Shown here: piece by piece, positions 8,974 to 17,063 of the stretch
Numbering within the stretch: position 1 is the stretch's first letter
Layout of the letters: each line of letters starts with the position of its first letter
Assembly (NCBI RefSeq): GCF_018614875.1
Contig: NZ_JAGGNW010000014.1
Coordinates: 439,918 to 503,917, forward strand
Source of the DNA: Variovorax paradoxus
Lineage (GTDB): Bacteria; Pseudomonadota; Gammaproteobacteria; Burkholderiales; Burkholderiaceae_C
Direction: 5' to 3'
DNA length: 64,000 nucleotides
The notes under the pieces: model-generated
The model's input: the letters and a program-made list of their open reading frames with translations, nothing else
The model's database searches: none
What the model was told of the DNA's origin: nothing
Position numbers and translations under genes: made by a program

Positions 8974-10392
8974 ATGACCTCAGCGCCGGGCCGCTGGTGG
9001 CGCCCGCGCTCGCTGCGCACGCAGCTCCTGTTCTGGCTTGTCACGCTGCACCTGGCGGCGGCGGCGCTCACGGCGTGGTTCACCTTCGTGGCCTATGGCG
9101 ACCTGGTTCACAACGCGCTGGACGACCAGATGCGGCTGGTGGCCGATTCCTACGCGGGCAGCGGCCAGTCCAGGACCCCGCGCCTGCTCGACGGCAACGC
9201 CGCTCTCGCACGCGGCGCCTTCGTGGTCCAGATCTGGAACGCCGACGGCCGCACGCTGCGCGCGAGTTCCTGGCCGCCGCTGGCCGTGGTGCCGCTGCAG
9301 CCGCAGCCGGGCTTCAGCGATGCGGGCACCGGCGCACCCACGCCTTCGCGCTGGCGCGTGTTCACGGCCGAGCCCGGGCCGCGCGCCGACCAGCCGCGCG
9401 TTCAGGTGCTGCAGAACGAGGACTACCGCCGGCGCCGGGCGCTGCGCCGCGCACTGCTCGAAGGCCTACCCATCGCGCTGCTGCTGCCGCTGGTCTTGCT
9501 GATCCTTTGGCTCATCGTGTCGGCGGCTTCGCGCTCGCTGCGGGCGGTGGCGCGCGACGTGGCCTCGCAGGACGAGCGCAGCCCCACCGAGCTGTCGCTG
9601 GCGCGCGTGCCGGACGAGATCGCGCCGCTGGTCCACGCCTTCAACAACCTCTTGTCGCGCGTGCGCAGCGCCTTCGCCACGCAGCGCCGCTTCGTGCAGG
9701 ACGCGGCGCACGAGCTGCGCACGCCGATGGCCGCGATCGGCCTGCAGATCGAGAACCTGCGCGCGCACGTGCCCGCCGGCGAAGCCACCGAGCGCTTCAA
9801 CCAGCTCGAAGCCGGCGTCACGCGCGCGCAGCACCTGATCGAGCAGCTGCTGAGCCTCTCGCGGCAGGACGCGCCGGGGCGCCCTGTTCTCTCGCGCGAG
9901 CCGGTCGACATCGAGGCCCTGCTGCGCGAGAGCGTGAGCCAGTTGATGGTGCTGGCCGACGCGCGGCGCGTCGACGTCGGCTTCGAGGGATCGGTCGCGC
10001 CCATGCTGCAGGCGCCCGTCGCCGAGCTGCGCAGCGTGTTCGACAACCTGATCGACAACGCGCTGCGCTATGCGCCCGAAGGCGGCGTGGTCGACGTGCG
10101 GCTGCACGAGGTCGACGGCCATGCGGTGGTCGACGTGCTCGACAACGGGCCGGGCATTCCGCAAGACGCGATGGGGCGCGTGTTCGACCGCTTCTTTCGG
10201 GTGCCGGGCGCGGCGGCCGGCGGCAGCGGCCTGGGCCTGGCCATTGCGCGCACGGCCGCCGAGCGGCATGGCCTGCGCATCGAGCTGCGCAACCGCGGCG
10301 ATGAAGACGAAGGCGGCGGGCCGGGGCTGCTGGCGCGGGTGCACCTGTCGCCGGTGGCGTCGTCGGCATCGGAGCCGCTCACGCCCGGCTAA
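8974..10392 (+). CDS. Sensor histidine kinase (QseC/PmrB-like), partner of the upstream regulator
   Basis: This 472-aa membrane kinase has TM1 around residues 18-40, a periplasmic sensor of about 130 residues, and TM2 (IALLLPLVLLILWLIVSAA). A HAMP-like linker follows, then HisKA with phospho-accepting His246 (QDAAHELRTPMAAI) and HATPase motifs NLIDNALRYAPEGG, DNGPGIP and SGLGLAI. The start at 8974 is preceded by a weak AAGGT; an earlier in-frame ATG at 8902 overlaps the regulator gene and would add a non-hydrophobic extension. It forms one operon with the regulator at 8256. Confidence 0.9.
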   Translation: MTSAPGRWWRPRSLRTQLLFWLVTLHLAAAALTAWFTFVAYGDLVHNALDDQMRLVADSYAGSGQSRTPRLLDGNAALARGAFVVQIWNADGRTLRASSWPPLAVVPLQPQPGFSDAGTGAPTPSRWRVFTAEPGPRADQPRVQVLQNEDYRRRRALRRALLEGLPIALLLPLVLLILWLIVSAASRSLRAVARDVASQDERSPTELSLARVPDEIAPLVHAFNNLLSRVRSAFATQRRFVQDAAHELRTPMAAIGLQIENLRAHVPAGEATERFNQLEAGVTRAQHLIEQLLSLSRQDAPGRPVLSREPVDIEALLRESVSQLMVLADARRVDVGFEGSVAPMLQAPVAELRSVFDNLIDNALRYAPEGGVVDVRLHEVDGHAVVDVLDNGPGIPQDAMGRVFDRFFRVPGAAAGGSGLGLAIARTAAERHGLRIELRNRGDEDEGGGPGLLARVHLSPVASSASEPLTPG

Positions 10393-10395
10393 TTT

Positions 10396-10414
10396 CCTGC
10401 TCACGGCCTGCTCA
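10396..10414 (+). promoter_or_regulatory. 11-bp-period direct repeat upstream of the small exported protein gene
   Basis: CCTGCTCA occurs at 10396-10403 and again at 10407-10414, exactly 11 bp apart. This is the spacing of tandem OmpR-type half-sites, directly after the kinase gene and about 90 nt before the gene at 10504. It may be a target of the adjacent regulator; the hexamer differs from the repeat at 8154-8170, so a shared regulator is only an inference. Confidence 0.4.
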
Positions 10415-10503
10415 GTCCGGCTGCCTAGAGTGCATCCAGGCCCTGCCACGCGCAGTTCGCGCAATGGCACGCGGCCGGAGACAACCATCCAGGAGCACAC
10501 ACC

Positions 10504-10842
10504 ATGCGCACTTCCATCAAGCTTCTCGCCGCCGGTTCCTTCGCCGCATTCGCGGTACTGGGCGCGGTCCATGCATCGGCCGAAACGACCGATGGCTCGG
10601 ACTACCATCCGCTGCAGATGAGTTCGCCCGCGAACCCCGAGGTGCAGGCCGGCGCGATGGCCGCCGCGCGGCCCGCCGGCACCGAGTCCATCGGCCAGTC
10701 GACCAGCGCGCCGGCCATGACCTCGACGATCCCGGTGTCCGACGTGCAGGCCGGCGCCTATGCGGCGTCGCATGCGACGGGCACCGAATCGATCGGGCAG
10801 TCGACCTCGCTGCCGCTCGTGCAGTCGGCCAGCGGCAGCTGA
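10504..10842 (+). CDS. Small exported protein with two internal repeats
   Basis: This 112-aa protein has a clear Sec signal peptide (Arg and Lys in the n-region, then LLAAGSFAAFAVLGA; cleavage after HASA). The mature part contains two repeats with the shared pattern VQAGAxAA-x-x-xGTESIGQSTSxP at about residues 48-71 and 81-104. The family is not recognised with confidence; it resembles DUF4148-type small periplasmic proteins in size and in the AA-x-x-x-GTES style. The 11-bp direct repeat upstream (10396-10414) suggests control by the neighbouring two-component system. A similar two-repeat exported protein is encoded at 53338. Its stop codon abuts the aqpZ stop. Confidence 0.8.
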   Translation: MRTSIKLLAAGSFAAFAVLGAVHASAETTDGSDYHPLQMSSPANPEVQAGAMAAARPAGTESIGQSTSAPAMTSTIPVSDVQAGAYAASHATGTESIGQSTSLPLVQSASGS

Positions 10843-11547
10843 TCAGTCGTCGTTGCTGGCGAGCAGCGCGCGATAGATCACCGCGCCGATGATCGCGCCC
10901 ACGATGGGCGCGGCCCAGAACAGCCACAGTTCCGACACGGCATACGACGGGCCGAACAGCGCCGGGCCCGTGCTGCGCGCGGGATTCACCGAGGTGTTGG
11001 TCACCGGAATGGAGATCAGGTGGATCAGCGTGAGGCACAGGCCGATGGCCAGGCCCGCGAAGCCGCCGGCCGCGCGCTTGGCGGTGGCGCCGAGGATCAC
11101 GATCAGGAACACGGCGGTCATCACCACCTCGCACACCAGCGCGGCGGTCATGCCGTACTTGCCGGGCGAGTGCTCGCCGAAGCCGTTGGTGGCAAAGCCG
11201 CCGATGTCGGCCCCGGGCTTGCCGGTGGCAATCAGATAGAGCACGCCCGCCGCGGCAATGGCGCCCAGCACCTGCGCAACGATGTAGCCCGCGAGCTGCG
11301 AGGCCTTGAAGCGGCCCGCAGCCGCGAGGCCGATCGACACGGCAGGATTGAAGTGGCCGCCCGAGATCGGGCCGAGCGCATAGGCGCCGGTCACCACCGT
11401 CAGCCCGAAGGCCAGCGAGACACCCAGAAAGCCGATGCCCAGGCCGGGAAAGGCCGCGGCCAGGACCGCGCTTCCGCATCCGCCGAGCGTGAGCCAGAAA
11501 GTACCTATGAACTCCGCCGACCATTTTTTGTAGGTGCTATGTTCCAT
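10843..11547 (-). CDS. aqpZ: Aquaporin Z
   Basis: This 234-aa MIP-family channel has six hydrophobic helices and both NPA boxes, GGHFNPAVS (loop B) and TSVNPARSTGP (loop E, with the selectivity-filter Arg). The length and the narrow-pore residues match water-selective AqpZ (E. coli 231 aa) rather than glycerol facilitators, which have a longer loop E. The start at 11547 has GGAG about 5 nt upstream; the in-frame ATG at 11586 would add a poorly conserved leader. The gene is convergent with the small exported gene, with the two stop codons back to back (TGATCA at 10840-10845). Confidence 0.93.
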   Translation of the reverse strand: MEHSTYKKWSAEFIGTFWLTLGGCGSAVLAAAFPGLGIGFLGVSLAFGLTVVTGAYALGPISGGHFNPAVSIGLAAAGRFKASQLAGYIVAQVLGAIAAAGVLYLIATGKPGADIGGFATNGFGEHSPGKYGMTAALVCEVVMTAVFLIVILGATAKRAAGGFAGLAIGLCLTLIHLISIPVTNTSVNPARSTGPALFGPSYAVSELWLFWAAPIVGAIIGAVIYRALLASNDD

Positions 11548-11720
11548 CTTCTCCGTCCTCAAGTTTGTTAAAAAATACGCAACCATGCGTCATGGCGCGG
11601 GCGGATTCTAGGAACGGAACACACAGGCGTCATGCAGCTTGTTGCAGCGGCCGGAACATGTTCACAAATCGGCCTCCTTTTGTTCAAGGCACGCGTGGCG
11701 CATGAGGCCAATAGGCTTCG

Positions 11721-12731
11721 TCAGAGCGTGACGACGACCTTGCCGAAGGCGCCGCGCGCGAGGTGGTCGAGTGCATCGGGCAAGGCATCGAAGGCGTAGC
11801 GTGCCGCGATCACGGGCTTGAGCGCATTGACGTCGACGGCGCGCACCAGGTCTTCGAGCGCACGGCGATGGCCCACGCCGATGCCCTGCACCGTGATGCG
11901 GCCGAGCACCATCGCATAGAACGAGGCGCTCAGCGTCTCGCCGCCGAGCATGCCGATGATCGACACGCGCCCGCCCTGCGCCACCGCCTGCAGCGAGCGG
12001 TCGAGGTTGGGCCCGCTCGCGAGTTCGAGCACGTGGTCGGCGCCGCGGCCTTGCGTGAGCCGGCGCACTTCGGCGGGCCAGTCGCTGTCGCGCATCAGCA
12101 CGTGGGTGGCACCCAGCGCCAGCGTCTGCGCGCGCTTGTCCTCGCTGCCCGAAACCACGATGGCGCGCGCGCCGTGCAGCCGCGCGAGCTGCAGGCCGAA
12201 CAGCGCCACGCCGCCGGTGCCATGGATCAGCACGGTCTGGCCGGGCCGCAGCGCGCCGGTCTCGGCCAGCGCGAACCAGGCCGTGAGGCCGGCGCAGGGC
12301 AGCGTGCTCGCTTCGGCGAAGTCCAGCGTGGCCGGTGCGGCCACCGCCCAGGCCGCGTCGATCAGCACATGCGAGGCCAGCACGCCCGGGCCGGGTCCGC
12401 CGGCGAGCACCGCGCCGTCGTGCCAGCCGCCGTCGATCCAGCCGCCCCAGAAGGTGTTGAGCACGCGATCGCCTTCGGCAAAGCGGCGCACGCCAGCGCC
12501 CGTGGCCACCACCGTGCCTGCCATGTCCGAGCCGGGCGTGAAGGGCATGTCGAACGTCATGCCCATGCCGTTTCGGATCATCAGCAGGTCGCGGTAGTTG
12601 AGCGACACCGCGCCCACCCGCACCAGGATCTGGCCGGGGCCGGGCGTGGGAAGCGGCTGCTCCACCTGTTCGAGACGTTCGCGGCCGAAGGAAGAAAGTT
12701 GCCAGCGCCTGAGCGTTCTGGTTGTCTGCAT
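11721..12731 (-). CDS. NAD(P)-dependent alcohol dehydrogenase / quinone oxidoreductase (MDR superfamily)
   Basis: This 336-aa MDR enzyme has an N-terminal GroES-like domain (LVRVGAVSLNYRDLLMIRNGMG), the signature TPGSDMAGTVVATGAGV and the Rossmann motif LIHGTGGVALFGLQLA. It lacks the four-Cys structural zinc loop, so it is a zinc-independent or substrate-zinc type; the substrate is unknown. It is divergent from the LysR gene at 12835, whose product probably controls it. The start at 12731 was chosen over 12755 because the conserved part begins directly after it. Confidence 0.85.
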   Translation of the reverse strand: MQTTRTLRRWQLSSFGRERLEQVEQPLPTPGPGQILVRVGAVSLNYRDLLMIRNGMGMTFDMPFTPGSDMAGTVVATGAGVRRFAEGDRVLNTFWGGWIDGGWHDGAVLAGGPGPGVLASHVLIDAAWAVAAPATLDFAEASTLPCAGLTAWFALAETGALRPGQTVLIHGTGGVALFGLQLARLHGARAIVVSGSEDKRAQTLALGATHVLMRDSDWPAEVRRLTQGRGADHVLELASGPNLDRSLQAVAQGGRVSIIGMLGGETLSASFYAMVLGRITVQGIGVGHRRALEDLVRAVDVNALKPVIAARYAFDALPDALDHLARGAFGKVVVTL

Positions 12732-12797
12732 GAAAAAGCCTCCATGGAAAAACAAGGGAAGCCTTCATGCTATTGGCGAGTCGATCTCTCCAGTGGT

Positions 12798-12833
12798 GGA
12801 TAATTTTCTACTCCATGGCGCCTGAAAGTATCC
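12798..12833. promoter_or_regulatory. Imperfect inverted repeat overlapping the LysR start region
   Basis: GGATAATTTTC (12798-12808) and GAAAGTATCC (12824-12833) form imperfect inverted arms separated by 15 nt. They end 1 nt before the LysR ATG at 12835 and lie about 70 nt upstream of the divergent oxidoreductase. This fits a LysR-type operator allowing autorepression and divergent control. Confidence 0.5.
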
Positions 12834-12834
12834 A

Positions 12835-13752
12835 ATGAGCCAGCGTCTCCAGGGCATCGAAGAGTTCGTCGCCGCAGTGGAAGCGGGCAGCTTCGCGCGT
12901 GCGGCGGAGCGGCTGCACGTCTCGCGCTCGGCGGTGGCCAAGAGCATTGCGCGGCTCGAGTCGCGGCTGGGCACGCGGCTCTTCCTGCGCACCACGCGCA
13001 GCCAGAGCCTCACCGAGGAAGGCCATGGCTACTACGAGCGCTGCCGGCGCGTGCTGGCCGAGCTCGACGCCGCCGAAGCCATGACCGACGCCGCCCGCAG
13101 CACCGCGGCCGGGCTGGTGCGCCTGAGCATGCCGGCCATGCTGGGGCGCCTGAAGGTGGGGCCGCTGCTGCTCGCGCTGGCGCGCCGGCACCCAGGGCTG
13201 TCGCTGGAGCTTTCCTTCAACGACAGGCGCGTGGACCTGGTCGAGGAGGGGCAGGACCTGGCCATCCGCAGCGGCGAGCTGCCCGACAGCGCCGAGCTGG
13301 TCGCGCGGCCGGTCGGCGTGCAATGGATGGCGCTGTGCGCCGCGCCGGCCTACCTGGCCGAACGCGGACGCCCCGCCAGCGTGGCCGCGCTCGGCGCCTC
13401 GTCCTCGCACGAGGCGGTGCTCTACGCCCGCGACGGGCAGATCTCGCCCTGGCGCTTTCACGACGCCGAAGGCCGGCCGGTCGAGCTGGCGTTGCCCTCG
13501 CGGCTGCGCTGCGACAGCGCCGAGGTGCTGCTCGAAGCCGCCGTCGGCGGCATGGGGTTGGCGCGGCTGCCGGCATGGCTCGCGGCCGATGCGCTGGCCG
13601 CCGGCACGCTGGTGCGCGTGTTCGAGGAGCCGCGGCCTTTCGGCTTCGAGCTCAATGTCATCCGTTCCCGAAGCCGCTACCTGCCCCACAAGACCCGGGT
13701 GGTGGTCGACTGGCTGGCCGAGCACCTGCCGCCGCTGCTGGCGGCCCGCTGA
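12835..13752 (+). CDS. LysR-family transcriptional regulator
   Basis: This 305-aa protein has an N-terminal winged HTH (IEEFVAAVEAGSFARAAERLHVSRSAVAKSIARLESRLGTRLF) and a C-terminal substrate-binding domain. The effector is unknown. It is divergently transcribed from the MDR oxidoreductase at 11721-12731, the usual arrangement for a LysR regulator and its target. An imperfect inverted repeat (12798-12833) next to the start codon is a likely binding site. Subgroup resembles the CrgA-like LTTRs that regulate oxidoreductases. Confidence 0.9.
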   Translation: MSQRLQGIEEFVAAVEAGSFARAAERLHVSRSAVAKSIARLESRLGTRLFLRTTRSQSLTEEGHGYYERCRRVLAELDAAEAMTDAARSTAAGLVRLSMPAMLGRLKVGPLLLALARRHPGLSLELSFNDRRVDLVEEGQDLAIRSGELPDSAELVARPVGVQWMALCAAPAYLAERGRPASVAALGASSSHEAVLYARDGQISPWRFHDAEGRPVELALPSRLRCDSAEVLLEAAVGGMGLARLPAWLAADALAAGTLVRVFEEPRPFGFELNVIRSRSRYLPHKTRVVVDWLAEHLPPLLAAR

Positions 13753-13825
13753 GGGGCTTTGCCCGCTATCCTCCTATCGCCTTCATTCATTCATTCCTTC
13801 ATTCATTCGATTTGCCGGAGAACGC

Positions 13826-14869
13826 ATGCGCCCCTTTGCCATCAGGAACATCGCGGCCCTTGCCGCATGCGCGGGCGCCGTGGCCTTGCTCTTTTCTCCG
13901 GACGCCGCGGCACAGGGCACGGTGAATGCGCTCTGCAGCACCGACGCGGGCTGGTGCGAGACCGCGGCCGCCGCCTTCACGCGCGAGACCGGCATCCGGG
14001 TGCAGCAGGCGCACAAGGGCACCGGCGAGATCGGCGCCCAGCTGCGCGCCGAGGCGGCCAATCCCAAGACCGACATCTGGTGGGGCGGCACCGGCGATCC
14101 GTTCCTGCAGGCCGCCGAGCAGGGCTTGCTCGAAGCCTACCGGCCGGCCTACATCAACGACCTGCACGACTGGTCGGTGCGCCAGTACGCGATGTCGCAG
14201 AACATGGTGGGCGGCTTCTACACCAGCGCCATCGGCTTCGGCTTCAACACCGACCTGCTCAGGAAGAAGAAGCTGCGCGAGCCCAAGTGCTGGGCCGACC
14301 TGGTCAAGCCCGAATACCGGGGCGAGATCGAGATCTCGCACCCGGCCTCCAGCGGCACGGCCTACACCATCATCGCGGGCCTGGTGCAGCAGATGGGTGA
14401 GGACGCCGCCTTCGACTACCTGAAGAAGCTGCACAGGAACGTCACCAGCTACACCCGCAGCGGCCAGGCGCAGGCGCCCAACGTCGCCAAGGGCGAGGTG
14501 GCCATCGGCGTGAGCTTCATCTTCGGCTTCGAGCGCTGGCGCTACGACAAGTTTCCGGTCAGGACGGCCGCGCCCTGCGAGGGCACGGGCTACGAGGTGG
14601 GCGGCATCGCGCTGGTCAAGGGCGCGCGCAACAAGGAGAATGCGAAGCGCTACTACGACTGGCTCATGAGCCCGGCCGGCCAGGCGATCGGCGGGCAGGT
14701 CGGCAGCCTCCAGTCGCCCGCCAACAAGACCTTCAAGCCCGATGCGCGCATTCCGTCGATGAGCGACGTCAAGCTCATCAAGTACGACTTCGAGAAATAC
14801 GGCAGGGCCGCCGAGCGCAAGCGGCTGATCGACCGCTGGACCCGCGAGGTCGAGTCCCAGCCCAGATAG
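13826..14869 (+). CDS. ABC transporter substrate-binding protein (family 1, iron/phosphonate type)
   Basis: This 347-aa periplasmic binding protein has a Sec signal peptide (to about residue 30, AAAQGTVN). The fold matches FbpA/AfuA-type and 2-aminoethylphosphonate-type proteins (AAAAFTRETGIRVQ, TDIWWGGTGDPFLQAAEQGLLEAY, SGTAYTIIAGLVQQMGEDAAFDYL). The consecutive tyrosines that bind Fe3+ in FbpA are not clearly present, so the ligand is uncertain. No permease or ATPase gene is adjacent. GCCGGAG at 13815-13821 is the ribosome binding site. A TTCA tandem tract (13782-13809) lies just upstream. Confidence 0.85.
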   Translation: MRPFAIRNIAALAACAGAVALLFSPDAAAQGTVNALCSTDAGWCETAAAAFTRETGIRVQQAHKGTGEIGAQLRAEAANPKTDIWWGGTGDPFLQAAEQGLLEAYRPAYINDLHDWSVRQYAMSQNMVGGFYTSAIGFGFNTDLLRKKKLREPKCWADLVKPEYRGEIEISHPASSGTAYTIIAGLVQQMGEDAAFDYLKKLHRNVTSYTRSGQAQAPNVAKGEVAIGVSFIFGFERWRYDKFPVRTAAPCEGTGYEVGGIALVKGARNKENAKRYYDWLMSPAGQAIGGQVGSLQSPANKTFKPDARIPSMSDVKLIKYDFEKYGRAAERKRLIDRWTREVESQPR

Positions 14870-14874
14870 AGCCC

Positions 14875-14921
14875 GGCCCGGGGCTTCACGCCGCCGCAAG
14901 AAGCGGGGCCTATTGTTTTTT
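14875..14921 (+). terminator. Probable intrinsic terminator after the binding-protein gene
   Basis: GGCCC (14875-14879) and GCTT (14883-14886) pair with AAGC (14901-14904) and GGGCC (14906-14910) around a small internal loop. The T-rich tract TATTGTTTTTT (14911-14921) follows. It sits 6 nt after the stop codon and isolates the gene from htpG. Confidence 0.6.
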
Positions 14922-15017
14922 GGGGGCGCAAGCCCCAACTCGCAGAGTTGGTAAGCCGAGCGCCCGGTTGCGGCCGTCCGGCTTAGAATTTTTTGGCTTC
15001 GATATTCCTTCTTTTCC

Positions 15018-17063
15018 ATGGCTGATTCTTCCAACACCAAACTCCCGTTCCAGGCCGAAGTCGCGCAACTGCTGCACCTCGTCACGCATGCGCTCTACTC
15101 GAACAAGGAAATCTTCCTGCGCGAGCTGATCTCCAATGCGTCCGACGCCTGCGACAAGCTCCGCTTCGAGGCGCTCGACCATCCCGAGCTGTACGAAGAC
15201 CAATCCGAGCTGGACGTGCGCCTGTCGTTCGACAAGGCCGCGCGCACCCTCACCATCACCGACAAGGGCATCGGCCTGTCGCGCCAGGAAGCCATCGAGA
15301 ACCTCGGCACCATCGCCAAAAGTGGTACCAAGGACTTCGTGAGCAGGCTCAGCGGCGACCAGAAGGCCGACGCACAACTCATCGGCCAGTTCGGCGTGGG
15401 CTTCTATTCGGGCTTCATCGTGGCCGACAAGATCACCGTCGAATCGCGCCGCGCGGGCCTGCCGCCGGAGCAGGGCGTGCGCTGGGCGAGCGCCGGCGCG
15501 GGCGATTTCGACGTGGCCGACATCACGCGCGTCGAGCGCGGCACCAGCATCACGCTGCATCTGCGCGACGATGCCGGCGAATACCTCAACGCCTGGAAGC
15601 TCAAGCAGATCGTCGGCAAGTATTCCGACCACATCTCGCTGCCCATCCTGATGGAAAAAGAGGAGTGGAAGGAAGGCGAGAACGACCAGCCCGGCGACAT
15701 GGCCAAGACCGGCGAATGGGAAACGGTCAACAAGGCCAACGCCCTCTGGAGCCGCAGCAAGAAGGACATCACGCCCGAACAGTACGAAGAGTTCTACAAG
15801 GCCATCAGCCACGACCACGAGGCGCCGCTCGCCTGGAGCCACAACCGCGTGGAGGGCAGCACCGAGTACACGCAGCTGCTCTACATTCCGGCCAAGGCGC
15901 CGTTCGACCTGTGGAACCGCGACAAGAGCGCGGGCGTCAAGCTGTACGTGAAGCGCGTCTTCATCATGGACGACGCCGAGGCGCTGCTGCCGAGCTACCT
16001 GCGCTTCGTGAAAGGCGTGATCGACTCGTCCGACCTGCCGCTCAACGTGAGCCGCGAGCTGCTGCAGGAAAGCCGCGACGTGAAGGCCATCCGCGAGGGC
16101 AGCACCAAGCGCGTGCTCGGCATGCTGGAAGACCTGGCGAAGAAGCAGAAGACCGCGCCCGAAAGCGCCGAAGGCAAGATCGACGTGGGCTCCGGCGAAT
16201 CGGTGCCCGCACCCGACCCGACCGAAGGCGCGGCCGACGTCACCGACGTGGTCGACAAGAAAGCCATGCCCGCCGCCGAGGCGGCGGCCGAGTACGCCGA
16301 CGAGTCCGGCAAGTACGCCAGGTTCTATGCCGAGTTCGGTGCCGTGCTGAAGGAAGGCCTGGGCGAAGACTTCGGCAACCGCGACCGCATTGCCAAGCTG
16401 CTGCGCTTCGCCTCCACCACGAGCGACACGCTGAGCGTGAGCTTTGCCGACTACAAGGCGCGCATGAAGGAAGGCCAGGACGCGATCTACTACATCACGG
16501 CCGACACGCTCGCCGCCGCCAGGAACAGCCCGCAGCTCGAGGTCTTCAGGAAGAAGCGCATCGAGGTGCTGCTCATGACCGACCGCGTCGACGAGTGGGC
16601 GCTCAACTACCTCACCGAGTTCGACGGCACGCCGCTGCAGAGCGTGGCCAAGGGCGCGGTCGACCTGGGCAAGCTGCAGGACGAGGCCGAGAAGAAGGCC
16701 GCCGAGGAAGCCGCGGAGTCCTTCAAGCCGCTGCTCGAGAAGCTCAAGGAAGCGCTCAAGCACAAGGCCGAGGACGTGCGCGTGACCACGCGGCTGGTCG
16801 ATTCGCCCGCCTGCCTGGTGGTGCAGGACGGCGGCATGAGCACGCAGCTCGCGCGCATGCTCAAGCAGGCCGGCCAGCCGGCGCCGGAGCTGAAGCCGGT
16901 GCTCGAAGTGAACGCCGAGCATGCGCTGGTGAAAAAGCTCGAAGGCTCCGAGCATTTCGACGATCTTGCGAACATCCTTTTCGACCAGGCGCTCTTGGCC
17001 GAAGGCGGCCTGCCGGCCGACCCCGCGGCCTACGTGAGGCGCGTCAACGCGCTGCTGGTGTGA
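15018..17063 (+). CDS. htpG: Molecular chaperone HtpG (Hsp90)
   Basis: This 681-aa Hsp90 protein opens with the N-terminal GHKL ATPase signature (FQAEVAQLLHLVTHALYSNKEIFLRELISNASDACDKLR). It also has the ADKITVESRR and GTSITLHLRDD motifs and a middle domain with the catalytic-loop Arg in LNVSRELLQESRDVKAIR. The C-terminal dimerisation domain is complete. Compared with E. coli HtpG (624 aa) it carries an acidic, Ala-rich insertion around residues 385-425 (SAEGKIDVGSGESVPAPDPTE onward), as seen in other beta-proteobacteria. It folds client proteins in the cytosol after heat stress. I could not read a clear sigma-32 promoter upstream. Confidence 0.97.
   Translation: MADSSNTKLPFQAEVAQLLHLVTHALYSNKEIFLRELISNASDACDKLRFEALDHPELYEDQSELDVRLSFDKAARTLTITDKGIGLSRQEAIENLGTIAKSGTKDFVSRLSGDQKADAQLIGQFGVGFYSGFIVADKITVESRRAGLPPEQGVRWASAGAGDFDVADITRVERGTSITLHLRDDAGEYLNAWKLKQIVGKYSDHISLPILMEKEEWKEGENDQPGDMAKTGEWETVNKANALWSRSKKDITPEQYEEFYKAISHDHEAPLAWSHNRVEGSTEYTQLLYIPAKAPFDLWNRDKSAGVKLYVKRVFIMDDAEALLPSYLRFVKGVIDSSDLPLNVSRELLQESRDVKAIREGSTKRVLGMLEDLAKKQKTAPESAEGKIDVGSGESVPAPDPTEGAADVTDVVDKKAMPAAEAAAEYADESGKYARFYAEFGAVLKEGLGEDFGNRDRIAKLLRFASTTSDTLSVSFADYKARMKEGQDAIYYITADTLAAARNSPQLEVFRKKRIEVLLMTDRVDEWALNYLTEFDGTPLQSVAKGAVDLGKLQDEAEKKAAEEAAESFKPLLEKLKEALKHKAEDVRVTTRLVDSPACLVVQDGGMSTQLARMLKQAGQPAPELKPVLEVNAEHALVKKLEGSEHFDDLANILFDQALLAEGGLPADPAAYVRRVNALLV

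Noticed and set aside
14922..15017. Sigma-32 heat-shock promoter before htpG
   Set aside because: I could not find convincing -35 and -10 boxes at the right spacing in the short leader.
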